Positions 24,665 through 35,580 of a stretch of DNA of 64,000 nucleotides are shown here, piece by piece. The stretch lies in assembly GCA_018398815.1 (NCBI GenBank), contig CM031604.1, positions 61,608,496 to 61,672,495 on the forward strand, read 5' to 3'. Made by a program: the position numbers and the translations under genes. Source of the DNA: Conus ventricosus (Eukaryota; Mollusca; Gastropoda; Neogastropoda; Conidae). Below the pieces are notes generated by a model that did not search any database, was not told the DNA's origin, and worked only from the letters and a program-made list of their open reading frames with translations. Position 1 is the stretch's first letter. Each line of letters starts with the position of its first letter.

Positions 24665-24793
24665 CTAAACAGAGTAATCTTTTATTCAAGACTGGCATAC
24701 TCAGTTTTAAACTGATAAGTCAGACAATACTAGAGAACAATCTAATAGTGCGGGAAAAGGCTGTGCCGTCTTGAATAAAAGTTACTCTGTTAG
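24665..24793. repeat. 129-bp MITE-like element with 30-bp TIRs
   Basis: The left end reads CTAAACAGAGTAATCTTTTA... and the right end is its near-perfect inverse, complement CTAACAGAGTAACTTTTATT..., with both arms running through TTCAAGAC. There is no coding content. No obvious target duplication is seen. It sits 11 bp from the preceding palindrome. Confidence 0.75.
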
Positions 24794-24973
24794 TTTCCTT
24801 ATGGAGCAATAACATTACCCCTCTTGTTTCAACTTTTTCATTTACGTCCCACCTATTTCATTTCGACCTGTGTAAATATTGGTAGCGATTTACAACCCAC
24901 AATGTTTATAGATATTATCATTTCTGGTACAGTACAAGCCAGGTATCAAGGACACAATTTTGTTTTCTTGTTG

Positions 24974-27740
24974 TGTCAGGAAAAGACCCTGTCAGGGAAT
25001 GAGCAGAACAGACAAAGAGCATGCGGCACTACACTCAAATCTCCACCTAGACCACTCAGGTTACAACAAATAACATTTATTAAATTATAATACACAAATT
25101 TACTCAAACTTTGAATACACTCATCACTACGCAATATACTCCATTTATGAGATGGGATCACCTATCAAAGAAGAGGGGGGAAAAAGGAAAGAATAACTAC
25201 AAAAAACACCCAAAGTATAGACCTTCAAGGCAACTGTCGTAAGGGACAAAATAACCATAATGGGAACTTCGACAAAAAAACCACCACCACCCGTCTCACT
25301 GCTACCCGACTATCCACGGCTGTTCACAGCATTCCACTTCGTTCTGAGAGGCAGGGGAGTTTTACAGTCTCAACAGCTGCAGGGCAAGCTGTGAATGCAG
25401 GTTCATAGAAAGGGTGTTTACTGCAGGCTGCTCCTCACCCCAGCTACCGTGCTGTACACGACCAACTGAATGTCATCTGTGTACAGCGGTCTGGCAGCAA
25501 TGTGTTTCGCATTAGATAGTGCGGGCATAACAAATGGCCTTAGTTTGGATAATCTGGTTGTCATGGAAAATGTAATATATCGTGCTCTGGAATACCTGAT
25601 AGCGAATCCCGACAATTCTTTAATACCAAACTGACTATTTATTTCCTGAAATAATAGTAGATACCATGAAAGTTGTACACAAGAGGTCAGGCGATATTCA
25701 AACAATGACAACACACACCCATTGTCAAGAATGACGTCATCACTTCTGAGGAACTTAATTTTCCCTAGGTTAACTAGTACACAAGTTGAAAATGCTTGCT
25801 TGACTACAACAACAAAAAATGTTGGGTCCTAAAATGTGTAAGGCTTGTTTGTTCGGCCTAATAACTAAGTGTCTGAATGGACAGAAAAATAAACTGTGCA
25901 TCACCAACCTAAAGGCTACCCACCCCCATCATAATAGAAGAAGAGAGAAACAAACCTAATCCACCAACAGCATAACAGATAATTAAATCCACGCGCACGC
26001 ACACAGATCCACAGCCATACACCACACAACGTGCCACATACTGTGTTGAAGACGTCCCAGAATGTTCCTCGTATTAAATCTCCGAAGCAACGAACTGGAT
26101 GTGCTCCTCACTGTCGTTCGAGGAGACTCCTTCCTGCGCCGGACTCCCGCACCCCTCAGGTTCGGCTACGGAATCCTCCCTCCGAGGGACATCTCCAGGT
26201 CGCCCAACTTCAGCAACTGTGGCCCATCTCCACTCAAGAAGAAACGAAAAACACAAGAAACCCGCCCTGCGGCGGATGTCAGTCCCTCGCGCATAATCGT
26301 GATGATTGTAGATTATGTGTGTGAATGCTAGGGCATGTGTGGACTGTGTACGTACAATTTAAAGCATTCAAAGAAGAGTAAACTTTTAATAATCATTATT
26401 TCTTTTGGTTTCACCAGTTCCCGAATCATGCTGTTTTCTTCTTTTCCTTACTATAATTTTCACAATTCTCATATTTCACATTACATTCTCATTCATATTA
26501 CAAATTACAATGCAGTAAACACTTGGAAGTTCACATTACATTTTAAATTAATACCAGATGAAATTCCATAAACCATTACATTCTTCCATTTTATCTATAA
26601 ATACTTTCATTAAAAAAAACAAATAAAAGAAAAACCAGAGACAAACAAACAAGACAAGGTGCGAACCAATGGGGGGAGCGCAACATCGGAAATCTCCGCT
26701 AGTCGACTGAAGTGTAGTCGGCGGCAACATCGTTCCGTTCCGGACTCGACTTGATGTTAAAAATAATAAAATAAAATAAAATAACTAATTTGCTTCAATC
26801 TTTGAAGTATCGTTCTGGAATATCCTGACTCCAACATTTATCCAAATATGAACGACTCCATTGTAAAACTAGATATACATGTCAAGCATACAAGTAGCAT
26901 CCCCAAACAGAGCCATTGCTTAACATCCAACTTAAAATAAATGACCTCAATGTCACTTAAATATGAACTGACCAAATAAATGCCCAATCCCATCTTGGCG
27001 TACAAATTCTCAAACCCAACGAAATTATAACACACCATATCTATACATAATATTCACCAGACGGCGGGTTGAAGATCAGAAGAAAACTACTAGGCGAGCT
27101 TCACTCAACGAAAGACCAAAAGCCCACCAGTAGATACGCCACCTCCAATGAAGGAAGCAAGAGTCTGAATGACTCTGAAGAATGGTTTTGGTAACCCAAG
27201 GATTGAGATCCTTCCAAAGCCCAGTGGACTGCCTTACCGCCCAGCGAAGGGTCCGGCCCGGTTCCGCTACCCTCCACGACGAAGTGGAAAAAGAAAATAT
27301 GGCTACAACCGAGGACGTGGCCTCTTCCCAGCAAAGCAAAGCAAGAAAGAAAGCATCCGAACACTCTCATAGCGCAGAAGGTTCCCCTTCCGCCCCACAC
27401 AAACACCTACTCACATTCAAAACACACGTTAAACATAAACAGCACGCTTTATGCACAGAACACGTGCAAGACACTCCCCTGCACCGCTTATTGAAATGAC
27501 AGCACCCACATCACCTTCATCCCGGTCTCCAGCTTCCTTCTCACAACTACTCCTATGAGGGTTTACTGAGGGATGCATGATCCACACGGGCGGTGCACAA
27601 ACTGAATGTGACAGAGGGAGCTACCCCCCCCCCCCCCCTCTCCTCTACATCCTACGTACCACGTAAAGCCGCGTCAACCTCTGTGACGAACAGCCCATTA
27701 AAACTGATGAATAAATTCAAATACTAGTCCCCCGTTGACA
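24974..27740 (-). repeat. 3' LTR of the Gmr1-like element, with insertion
   Basis: Partner of 35581-37724, 2767 bp long because of extra sequence at about 25315-25897. It begins TGTCAGG and ends CCCGTTGACA on the plus strand. It contains a poly-C run near 27625. Confidence 0.88.
25315..25897. mobile_element. About 583-bp insertion in the 3' LTR, type unknown
   Basis: Alignment of the two LTRs breaks at TATC (25311-25314) and resumes at ATCACCAAC (25900 on). The partner has the uninterrupted sequence near 35965-35985. A possible 3-bp duplication ATC flanks it. The ends (CACGG... and ...GTGC) are not convincing inverted repeats. A minus-strand frame contains LYTDDIQLVVYS, faintly like an RT active site, but with nothing else to support it. 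The alternative is deletion from the other LTR. Confidence 0.6.
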
Positions 27741-27986
27741 CTATCCCCCAACAAAAAAAGCTTGTGCCAATGAGGCACAGCTTGATGCAGCCCCGAACGG
27801 AACTGGTTAAATATACAATCATGCATTATAAAACCAATATCAACTTCACACACTAGAAAGTTCCTTGTATGGTGCACACAAGCGGCTACTTTATCACACA
27901 TCTCCACACATTCCTTTTTAAAAAAAACAAAAAACATTACACACAGGCACTCTCCTCTTGCACAACACTGGTTGTACTCCATGGAA
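27741..27986 (-). promoter_or_regulatory. 3' non-coding region with candidate polypurine tract
   Basis: Between the pol stop and the 3' LTR. The minus strand reads TTGTTGGGGGATAG directly before the LTR, a modest G-rich primer tract. Nothing else is recognised. Confidence 0.5.
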
Positions 27987-28330
27987 TTAAGACATTCGAC
28001 TCAGGTAGTCAGCTTCCACATTGCAGCGTCCAGGGATTGCTGAAAAGAAGGCAAGACTCTGCAATTCAAGTGCCCATCCCATAAGGCGTCGGCTGACAGG
28101 CCGAATGCGATGTAGATACGCAAGGGGATGGTGATCCGTCTGGAGAACAAATTCTCGCCCGTACAGGTAAGGGTAGAATCGGCGTGTGGCCCACACCACT
28201 GCAGACATTCCTGCTCGATAGTGTGGTAATTCTTTTCCGCTCCCACTTTTTCTTACTTGCGAAGGCGACGGCAACAATCCTTTCCCTTGGTCCTGCAAGA
28301 GCACTGCCCCAACCCAGTGCTGGACGCATC
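27987..28330 (-). pseudogene. RNase H of the Gmr1-like element; last coding domain
   Basis: TDHHPLAYLHRI-type motif near 28130 and a CNVEADYLSRMS end at 27987-28020 are typical RNase H and post-RNase H sequences. The reading frame then stops and no integrase follows, confirming the domain order. Confidence 0.85.
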
Positions 28331-28438
28331 TGTTCTGATTACGAATGGCTTCTCAGGGTTGGCCAACTGCAGACGGTGTTGTTGGAGAATCGCTCCCTTG
28401 ATTTTTCTCGAATGCCACTACGTCCGTATCTTCCCACA

Positions 28439-29332
28439 TCAGCGTTTCTGGCTTTCGAGCTCCAGTTTTGCTGTCAAGGGTTTTGCCACTTCAGCGAAAT
28501 GGGGAATGAATTTACGGTAGTAGCCTACGAGACCCAGAAACGAACGCAATCCCTTCTTGGTCTTCGGCGGTTTGGCTTCTTCAATCCTTTGAACTTTGTC
28601 GCTTTCAGGAGCCATGCATCCTTGTCCCACGACTGTCCCAAAAAGGAAATTTCATTCTCCCCTATCCGACACTTCGTAGGACGGGCCGCCAGCTGTACCT
28701 GTCGCAGACGCTCAAAAATCATCCTGAGCACTTCCATGTGTCTCCCCAGCTCTCGGTGGCCAATAATATGTCATCAATAAAATTGTTGACATCTCTCATC
28801 TGCAGTGGTTCAAGCACGAGTCTCATTATCCTGCTGAAGACGGCTCCTGCAGTCTTGAGCCCAAAGGGCATAACTTTGAACCTGAATTGGCCCTCAGGAG
28901 TAGTAAAGGCAGTCTTGCTTCTGTCGGTATGTTCCATCGGTATTTGCCAATATCCCTTTGCTAATCAAGCTTTGAGAAATACTGCGCCCTTAGCCAACTG
29001 GGCGAAGATCCTGTCAACGTCTGGAATAGGTTCAGCGTCGAATTTCAACACCTTATTTAGTCGACGAAAGTCGACACAGAACCTCATCTTTCCATCTGGT
29101 TTCTTGACTAACAGAATGGGTGAGGAGTAAGGCGAACTACAACGCTCAATCACCCCCATGCGCAGCATATCCTGTATCTCAGTCTTGATGGTTTCTGTTT
29201 GAGAATGGGGCAAGGGATATTGTCGCGCCCTGACTGGTTCTTCTGAGTGAGCACTAGAGAACAAGTACCCAAGTTGCATCTTAAGGGTACATCTGAGAGA
29301 ACATCTTGGTATTCCCTACAAAGGGCTCGCAC
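28439..29332 (-). pseudogene. Reverse transcriptase of the Gmr1-like element
   Basis: In order on the minus strand: RALCREYQDVLSDVP, MGVIERCSSPYSSPILLVKK, MRFCVDFRRLNKV, then in another frame SKTAFTTPEGQFRFKVMPFG and NNFIDDILLAT with the catalytic Asp pair near 28770. The continuation (KKGLRSFLGLVGYYRKFIPH) is the RT thumb/connection region. Several frame shifts; catalytic residues kept. It lies downstream of integrase. Confidence 0.88.
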
Positions 29333-29922
29333 GTTTTTCCCTTTGCTCCACAGACAGTCCTTTAGCGACCTTTACGTCTTCCCAGTATTCCTCGGATCGT
29401 GTAGTCACACATGAGATGTCAAACGTAACAGGAGGCATCTCCTTTGTCTCTTCGATGACTACTGGTGCATAACCTGCGCTGCAGTTTCTCTTCTCTCATA
29501 CCGTTTCAACAAGTTGGCATGTATGAGCTTCTCCTTCCCCTTTATGCGCACAACATAGTCCCAATCGCTGACACGCTTTACGATCTTGAATGGTCCTTGC
29601 CACGAAAGTTGCAACTTGTTGTGATGCAGGGGAAGCAACAACAAGACTTCATCCTCTGCTCGAACCATCTCTGGCGGGTTTTCTGTCATAGAAAAACTTG
29701 TACCGCTTCTGAGCATACGCAAGATTCCTGTGGGCTAACTCGCAGGTGGAAGCAATCTTTTCCTTGAGCTCCAACACATATTCAACTTGAGTCCTGGGTT
29801 CATCTGTTGTTTCCTCACGGGTCCATTGGTCCCTCAATATCGCCATGGGTCCTTTGACTGTGCGGCCATAGAGTAACTCAAAGGGAGAAAATCCCAGGCT
29901 CTCCTGTGGAACTTCTCTATAC

Positions 29923-31079
29923 CAGACCTGTGCACCCCCGTATTTCTCCGTATTTAGTACGGATTTAAGCTGGGGATACGGAAATACTGATAGTGCGCTC
30001 AAAATACGGATTTACTCCGCCACCGAAATACGGTATCGGCTGCTACGATCTTCGCCGCAAAAATTGACAGTTTGCACAGTCACCTAGCGGTGAAACTAAG
30101 GGACATAATCAGCGTGGAGAATGCAATTCGGTGTCAGGTGAACGAAAGTTTTTTGCGAAGTCGTTGGTCTCGCCTGCCGTTAGATGATAATAATATCATA
30201 TGAGCAGACTATACATTGAGGGCAAACGAAGTTATCTTGTGTACATTTACATTGGCAATGTCACTCGACTTTGTCATGAAATGCGCAACTGCGGCCTAGC
30301 TCCGTATCTCGTACCGCGTGCGTTCAAACATGGCGGGGATGACGAAGCGTCTCAAGTGTTGGTGGAGATTGTTGCTGCGGCAAACGGCATAGAGATGACA
30401 GTTCACCGGCAGTCTGTGGTTCGGGGAAAAAAAAAAAGAGTTCAGCTGTTCAAGCCAGCGTATGCAAAAAACTTTCCCGTGTGTCAAAGCATCGTCGAAA
30501 GGCGAAGAGTATGCCTACTGCACTGTGTGTGGGAAAGACTTCTCGCTCACGCTGGCGCCAATGACATTTCAAGACATGTTTGCCTCGGACAAACATGAAC
30601 AGATTTTAAAGGCAAAAAGCGCAAGTAATATTAGTAGCTTCTTCTCTTTCTCTAAACCTACGAGTAATGACACTTCTTTGGCAGTAACTCGAGCCGAAGT
30701 GACGATGGTGGAAATGATCGCACATCACAACTTGCCACTGGCTGCAGCGGACACGTTGTGTCGTGGGTTTAAGATGATGTTTCCTGATAGTCCGCATCGC
30801 GGCAGATATGCGTTGTGGCCGTAAGAAAGCCACATGTTTGGTGAAAGCACTGTTAACTTCTGTTGATTATTTTCGGATGTGTCGGAAGATTCTGCATCGT
30901 GATCACCTTGTACTGGGACGATTTATGACAAAGGAGTGACTGTGGCAATTCACATGTGTTTCTTTTTCACTTTGTTTTATATGTGTCTTGGAAACATTCA
31001 GAATACTGAAAGCTCACCAAAATACTGAAAATCATTTGCTTGGTATACTGAGGTGTCTTGCTGGGGGTGCACAGGTCTG
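29923..31079 (+). mobile_element. Internally deleted hAT transposon nested in integrase
   Basis: The 17-bp terminal inverted repeats are perfect: CAGACCTGTGCACCCCC at 29923-29939 and its complement at 31063-31079. Flanks are CTCTATAC (29915-29922) and CATATACG (31080-31087), consistent with an imperfect 8-bp hAT target duplication. Subterminal motifs recur: several ATACGG/CCGTAT copies within 120 bp of the left end and AATACTGA copies near the right end. The 1,157-bp interior keeps only the beginning of a transposase. It is far shorter than autonomous hATs, so it would need a transposase supplied in trans. Confidence 0.85.
30200..30915 (+). pseudogene. Remnant of hAT transposase N-terminus with BED zinc finger
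   Basis: A plus-strand segment, in two frames, begins near 30200. A BED-type finger follows: YCTVCGKDFS (Cys-x2-Cys) near 30510-30540, then ANDISRHV and SDKHEQIL near 30560-30605. After it come SASNISSFFSFSKP and AHHNLPLAAADT, typical of the linker before the RNase H-like core in hAT transposases. The trace ends near CGRKKATC (about 30815-30840); the DDE core and dimerisation domain are missing. Confidence 0.75.
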
Positions 31080-32050
31080 CATATACGCAAACAATACAGC
31101 CGGAATGAAGCGATCCCAATTCCTGGCTGTTCTTGCGCCAGTTTCCGTAGCATTTGCTTGAGAGTTCCGTTGAATCTCTCCACAAGCCCATTTGCCCTGA
31201 GCATGATATGGCGTTGTGGTTTCCCGCTGAATCTGAAGGAGTTTATATACTTCAGACATGGTTTCTGAAAGAAATTGGGCTTCCCTGATCCGAAATCACC
31301 TTATCTCGAATGCCCGTCCTCGACCACATTTCCACAAGTGCTTCAGCCACCGTCACTGCATCCATCCTCTTGAGTGGTACTGCCTCTGGATAGCGAGTTG
31401 CATAATCCACCATACGAGCACGTATCGATGCCCTCGATCTGAAGCAGGAATAATAGGTCCAACAAGGTCCACTCCGACCTTGCTGAAGGGCGTTCCAATC
31501 AGGGGAACTATCCCAGGGGAACCTTGGTAACTCGACCCCTGGGAGTAGTCCTTTGACAAGCATCACAAGTTCGACAATACTTCCTGACATCTTGAGATAT
31601 TCAGGCCAGTAGAAGTCGTGTTGGATTCTTTCCAGTGTACGCCTTGTGCCTAGATGTCCTGCCATAGGCGTGTCGTGTCCAAGGCGTAGAACTGTACTTC
31701 TTAACGCTTTAGGCACCACCAGCTGGTTACTGTCATGTCTCGCGATGCAAATTGTCTGTGTATCAATCCTTGTTGCTTGATGAACGACACTGATCCATTC
31801 TTCTTGTCCTTGGGAGGTTTCCCTATCATACTCCGAATGGTGTTGATAGTGGGATCCTTACCCTGAAGACTTCGCACGGTAGCTGGATCCAACGTTACCA
31901 TGTCATGCTGGACAAAGGTTTCAGTAGAGGCTTCAAAGCCTCTTTTTCTCTTTGCGTTTGTGAACGAGTAGTGGCAGCCACAAATACTCCTGCGGCAACT
32001 CGACTGAAATGTCACTGGTGCGGCCATCCTCAAACATACCGAGTTCCCAA

Positions 32051-32369
32051 TCAGAGGGAATATGCTGGCTGCCGTAATGCCACTGCCCAATACCTTTCCT
32101 TGAAAGTAGGTGTGGAAATATCCACCAGACGTACAACCTGTTCACCTTGAAGGAAGATTCGATCCCCGACCTGACATTCCTTCCACGTGGGCCTCAGGGG
32201 GTACCAACTTTCGTCGACGAATATATGTCGTGGCTCCAGTGTCACAATGGCTTCAATGCTTTGCCCGCACACCACCGAGGGAAAACGTCGGGCAAGATGG
32301 ATGTAGTGAATCTCACTTTCTCCAAATGCCACCTTTGTGTGGGTAAATGTCTTGGTCAAAGGGAGTCGC
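32051..32369 (-). pseudogene. Aspartic protease of the Gmr1-like element
   Basis: The catalytic DTGA is encoded at 32232-32243 on the minus strand, in a frame different from the flanking sequence on both sides, so two shifts surround it. A downstream piece containing VGDRIFLQGEQVV is in another frame. Position between gag and integrase is as expected. Confidence 0.7.
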
Positions 32370-33744
32370 TTAGGGCATGCAGTCCTTCACGATGTGGTTG
32401 AGGTCACCGCACAAGTAGCACCTCCTAAGACGCTCTTTCGCATTTCCTTTGGAGAAGTTAGCACTACTCTCAGGCTGAGAGGCTTGTACAGTGTTGGTTT
32501 CCTTTGCCTGCTTCCTTGCTTGTCCCTGGTATGCTGGTCTAAAATAACGCCGGGCATCTGCGAAAGCTTCCGCAATTTCGATGGCCTGCTTGAATGACTC
32601 TGGTTGGGCCTCTCCTAACTTGCACTGTAAGTCAGGTGAAACAGAGTTCATGAGTTGTTCCAGCAGGACACAATCTTTTTACATCCATCTTCGCAGTTTC
32701 CAACCAATAGTTTAACACTCTTGACAGTCTGTCTCCGAACTGTTGAAATGTTTCATCTGCCATCTTCTTCATGGTGCGGAACTGCCCGCCTATATGATTC
32801 TGTAGTCATGTGCATCCTCCGGCGCAAAGCAGCTTTAATTCTTCGTAATTGGTTCTTTGTGGAATGTTGATGAAGGCTTCCTTGGCTTTTCCTGTCAAGT
32901 TTCCAACAAGATATAATGCCTTCTGTTCATTACTCAAGTGGAAACTCTCTGCCACTGATTCAAAGTGTTCAAGGAAGGTATCAATGGCAATCTCCCTCCC
33001 TGTAGACAGGCATGTGTAGCTTGGGTGGTGCTAAGTGCAGTCCACGTAATTCTGGTTCCCTCGGCACTCTGTGATGATTCTTGAACATCAGGTGATGAAG
33101 TAGTTTCCTCCCCGGAAGTAACACCCAATTGCTCCAGCACTTCTGTCCTTGACGATTCCTTTCCTCCTCCATCTTTGCTTGGAACTCCTGTTCCCTTGTC
33201 TCTCTTGCATCTCTTTCTGCTTTTTCTGAACCGCCGCCCTTTGTTCTCGCTCTTGTCGCTTTTCCTCCATCTCTTGTTGCCATTGCCTGTTCCTCTCTTC
33301 TCTTTCCAACCTCCTCTCCTCCATTTCCCTCTTCTCCTTCTCCATCTCCATTTTCCATCGTCTCTCTTCTTTGGCTTCTCTCTCCTCCTTTTCCAATCTC
33401 CTCTCCTCCCGCTCTCTTCTCTCTCTTGCCTCTCTTTCTTCCCTCTCAAGTTTCATCACCATGAAAGGATCCATGGTTGGGTATCCAGAAGTATAAGGCG
33501 GAGGTGTAAACCTCGGTAAGTAGTCACCCTGAGAGGGCACCATTGGAGGTCGATATCTCAAGGTAGAAGGCGGTGGCGTACCACCATAAGGAGGCCTAAA
33601 CTCCCTGGGGGGTAGATGGCCTACACACTGAAGGGGAAGCAACGATGGCCGTCGAACCTCGCCTGACGAAAAGACAACTTGTGTAGTTGTTCCAATTGTC
33701 ACCTGCGTAGTAGTAGGGGACGTAGGCATACTTAGTCCTGGCAC
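32370..33744 (-). pseudogene. gag of the Gmr1-like element
   Basis: A frame from 33744 starts MPGLSMPTSP, then a Pro/Tyr-rich stretch, then a long Glu/Arg/Lys region (about 33120-33460) of heptad-like charged repeats that should be a coiled coil. Further on, in another frame (32370-32651), a zinc knuckle CYLCGDLNHIVKDC matches C-x2-C-x4-H-x4-C. The middle (about 32650-32990) is capsid-like but broken into several frames. Gag would assemble particles and bind RNA. Confidence 0.75.
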
Positions 33745-35558
33745 AATTCCAGTCCCTTTTACCTGGGATCTGGTGAGGTAACGACTTTCCCTGTAGCCAT
33801 AGTGAACTCTATTATGCTCTGCTACTAACCTGACTCACATCCAAGTGTCCCAAAGTATACACCTTCTCACCTCTAACAAATTAAGTTCCACTCTCTATTT
33901 GTCAAGAGTATTTGAATATATCCCAGTCACCTCAATGTGACCAATAGGCTAAGTGTAACCTGCTGAACTGGATCTCTCAACACAAATCAAAACACTAAAT
34001 CTCTTGACCTTGCCAATGAGAATTTCCAAACAGAAGGAATGTATAGTCCACTCACAAACCCGAATGTCTGGCCAAATTGGAAAACAGTTCAGTCCATTCC
34101 CCGTGACTGATCCCTGCCAGCCAGTAACCTTAGGTTCCACGCAATCCCAAATGTTTTCCCCGCACCAATTTCAGCTCCAGAAATGTCTAGTCTCCAAGCG
34201 AAAAGTTCACTCAACGTGACCAACCGTCTTCACCACGGAAAAGAGAATGACCCAGATTGACAAATTAACGGCTGACACCTCAATGTGTCACAAGCCAACG
34301 TTGACACGATTTCCTTCTCTCGACAAATACTAGTATGCAATGAAGGCCTATCTTCTGAAACTCGCTACACTAGTCAAATCTGAATCTGCTAACCCGATGA
34401 CGTTAGGGTAAACAACGGACCTCGCAGTAAACAAAGAAACGACGGAGCATGAAGTAAACAAATATCATACGCAGTAAATATCTAACGGATGACGCAACAA
34501 ACGACGGAACGCACGCAAAAACTGAAACGGTAAACACGCACGACACGTGTACAGATCGGCAGCGCAACTGATTTTTTTTTTTTTTTTTTTTTTTTTTAAA
34601 TATGAATCCAGCGTCAACGGCTACCACTTGCACTGCACTATTAGACATCCGGAAGAAAAAGTCGGCAACACGCACGCACAACACGGGTTTTTTTTTTTCT
34701 TTTGCCCCCGGAACGGGCCCACAAGTCTGCAAACTTGGCTACTAGGTAATTAACTTATAGAAGTTATCGGTAAAATTAAATGATCTAGGTTTAATTTCTT
34801 CAATAAAAAAAATCACTTTCGCTCCGCCAGGGTTGTCACACCACTCACAACTTTATTGTTCATGCCACCTTCACTCACCTTAATATTAGGTAAATTAGGC
34901 TAGGTAAACAATATAAATTGCTTAAGCGAAAGATAATAGAAGATAGCAGAAAAAAAAAAAATCGTTATACTATGCAAAATATCAACAAATGCAAAGGACA
35001 ACAATTCAACAATTTGGTAATAGAAAAGAAGGCAAGAGGATTATTCGCTCCCTAGCACACTGATTTTTGCAACAACAAAATGGAATTCCGCAAGCCTACC
35101 TATCTTACCTTGCTAAATCAGTCGCAGGCTTGGGTACTGGCAAATGTGACCTACTTCCTAATGTCAGAACAAACACTGACCTTGAAGACTCTGCACAAGC
35201 AAAACCTACTAGCCCCAAAATAACCTCCCCCTTACTTTGCCCAGTAATAAATTAAATAAATATAAAACTATGGTAATACAACATAACGCGACTAACCGAT
35301 GGTACAAACCGACAAACACCGGCTCGGACCCGGAACTGAATGCCGACGACGTTGCCTAGTAGCGCAAATCTCCGCTGCGGCCAATCCCAATCCGGTAACC
35401 GCTCCTGGCTGAGGGTTCCCTACACTCTAGAACCCTCTCCCTGCCAACCTCCCGCTACACTAATACAAACACAAACACGCACCCCCGGGAGATGTGGAAG
35501 GCAAGCAAGGGTCAAGTGCTGCTCAAATTACTACTCCCGTCTGTACTACCTGACCTCA
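33745..35558 (-). other. Long leader between primer site and gag
   Basis: About 1.8 kb without a convincing frame. It includes a poly-T run of about 27 (34571-34597), a second T run near 34687, and short open frames with no domain. It may hold packaging signals or simply be expanded 5' UTR. Confidence 0.55.
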
Positions 35559-35576
35559 ATCCCGGACGAGCCCCCA
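35559..35576 (-). promoter_or_regulatory. Primer binding site, tRNA-Pro
   Basis: On the minus strand, four bases inside the 5' LTR, the sequence is TGGGGGCTCGTCCGGGAT. This equals the 18-nt proline-tRNA primer site known from gammaretroviruses, so a tRNA-Pro primer is strongly indicated. Convergent use of one tRNA does not imply close relationship to those viruses. Confidence 0.9.
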
Positions 35577-35580
35577 TAAA

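Larger units (their letters stand above)
29459..32090 (-). pseudogene. Integrase of the Gmr1-like element, split by a hAT insertion
   Basis: The N-terminal part contains LRLGHDTPMAGHLG (the His-His half of the zinc site) near 31640-31690; the paired Cys-x2-Cys lies near 31560 in another frame. Core: VGVDLVGPI (first Asp, near 31470), VISDQG (second Asp, near 31280) and a GLVERFNGTLKQML-type block (Glu) near 31160-31200, so the D,D-35-E set is present across frames. After PAVLFAY the frame is cut by the element at 29923-31079 and resumes at REVPQESLGFSPFELLYG. The C-terminal part (LQLSWQGPFKIVKR near 29590) resembles the GPY/F module. It lies upstream of RT, the key feature of this element. 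Confidence 0.88.

Noticed and set aside
25418..25714. LYTDDIQLVVYS as an RT active site in the LTR insertion
   Set aside because: Only one short motif resembles RT; no neighbouring RT block is present in any frame, so chance is likely.
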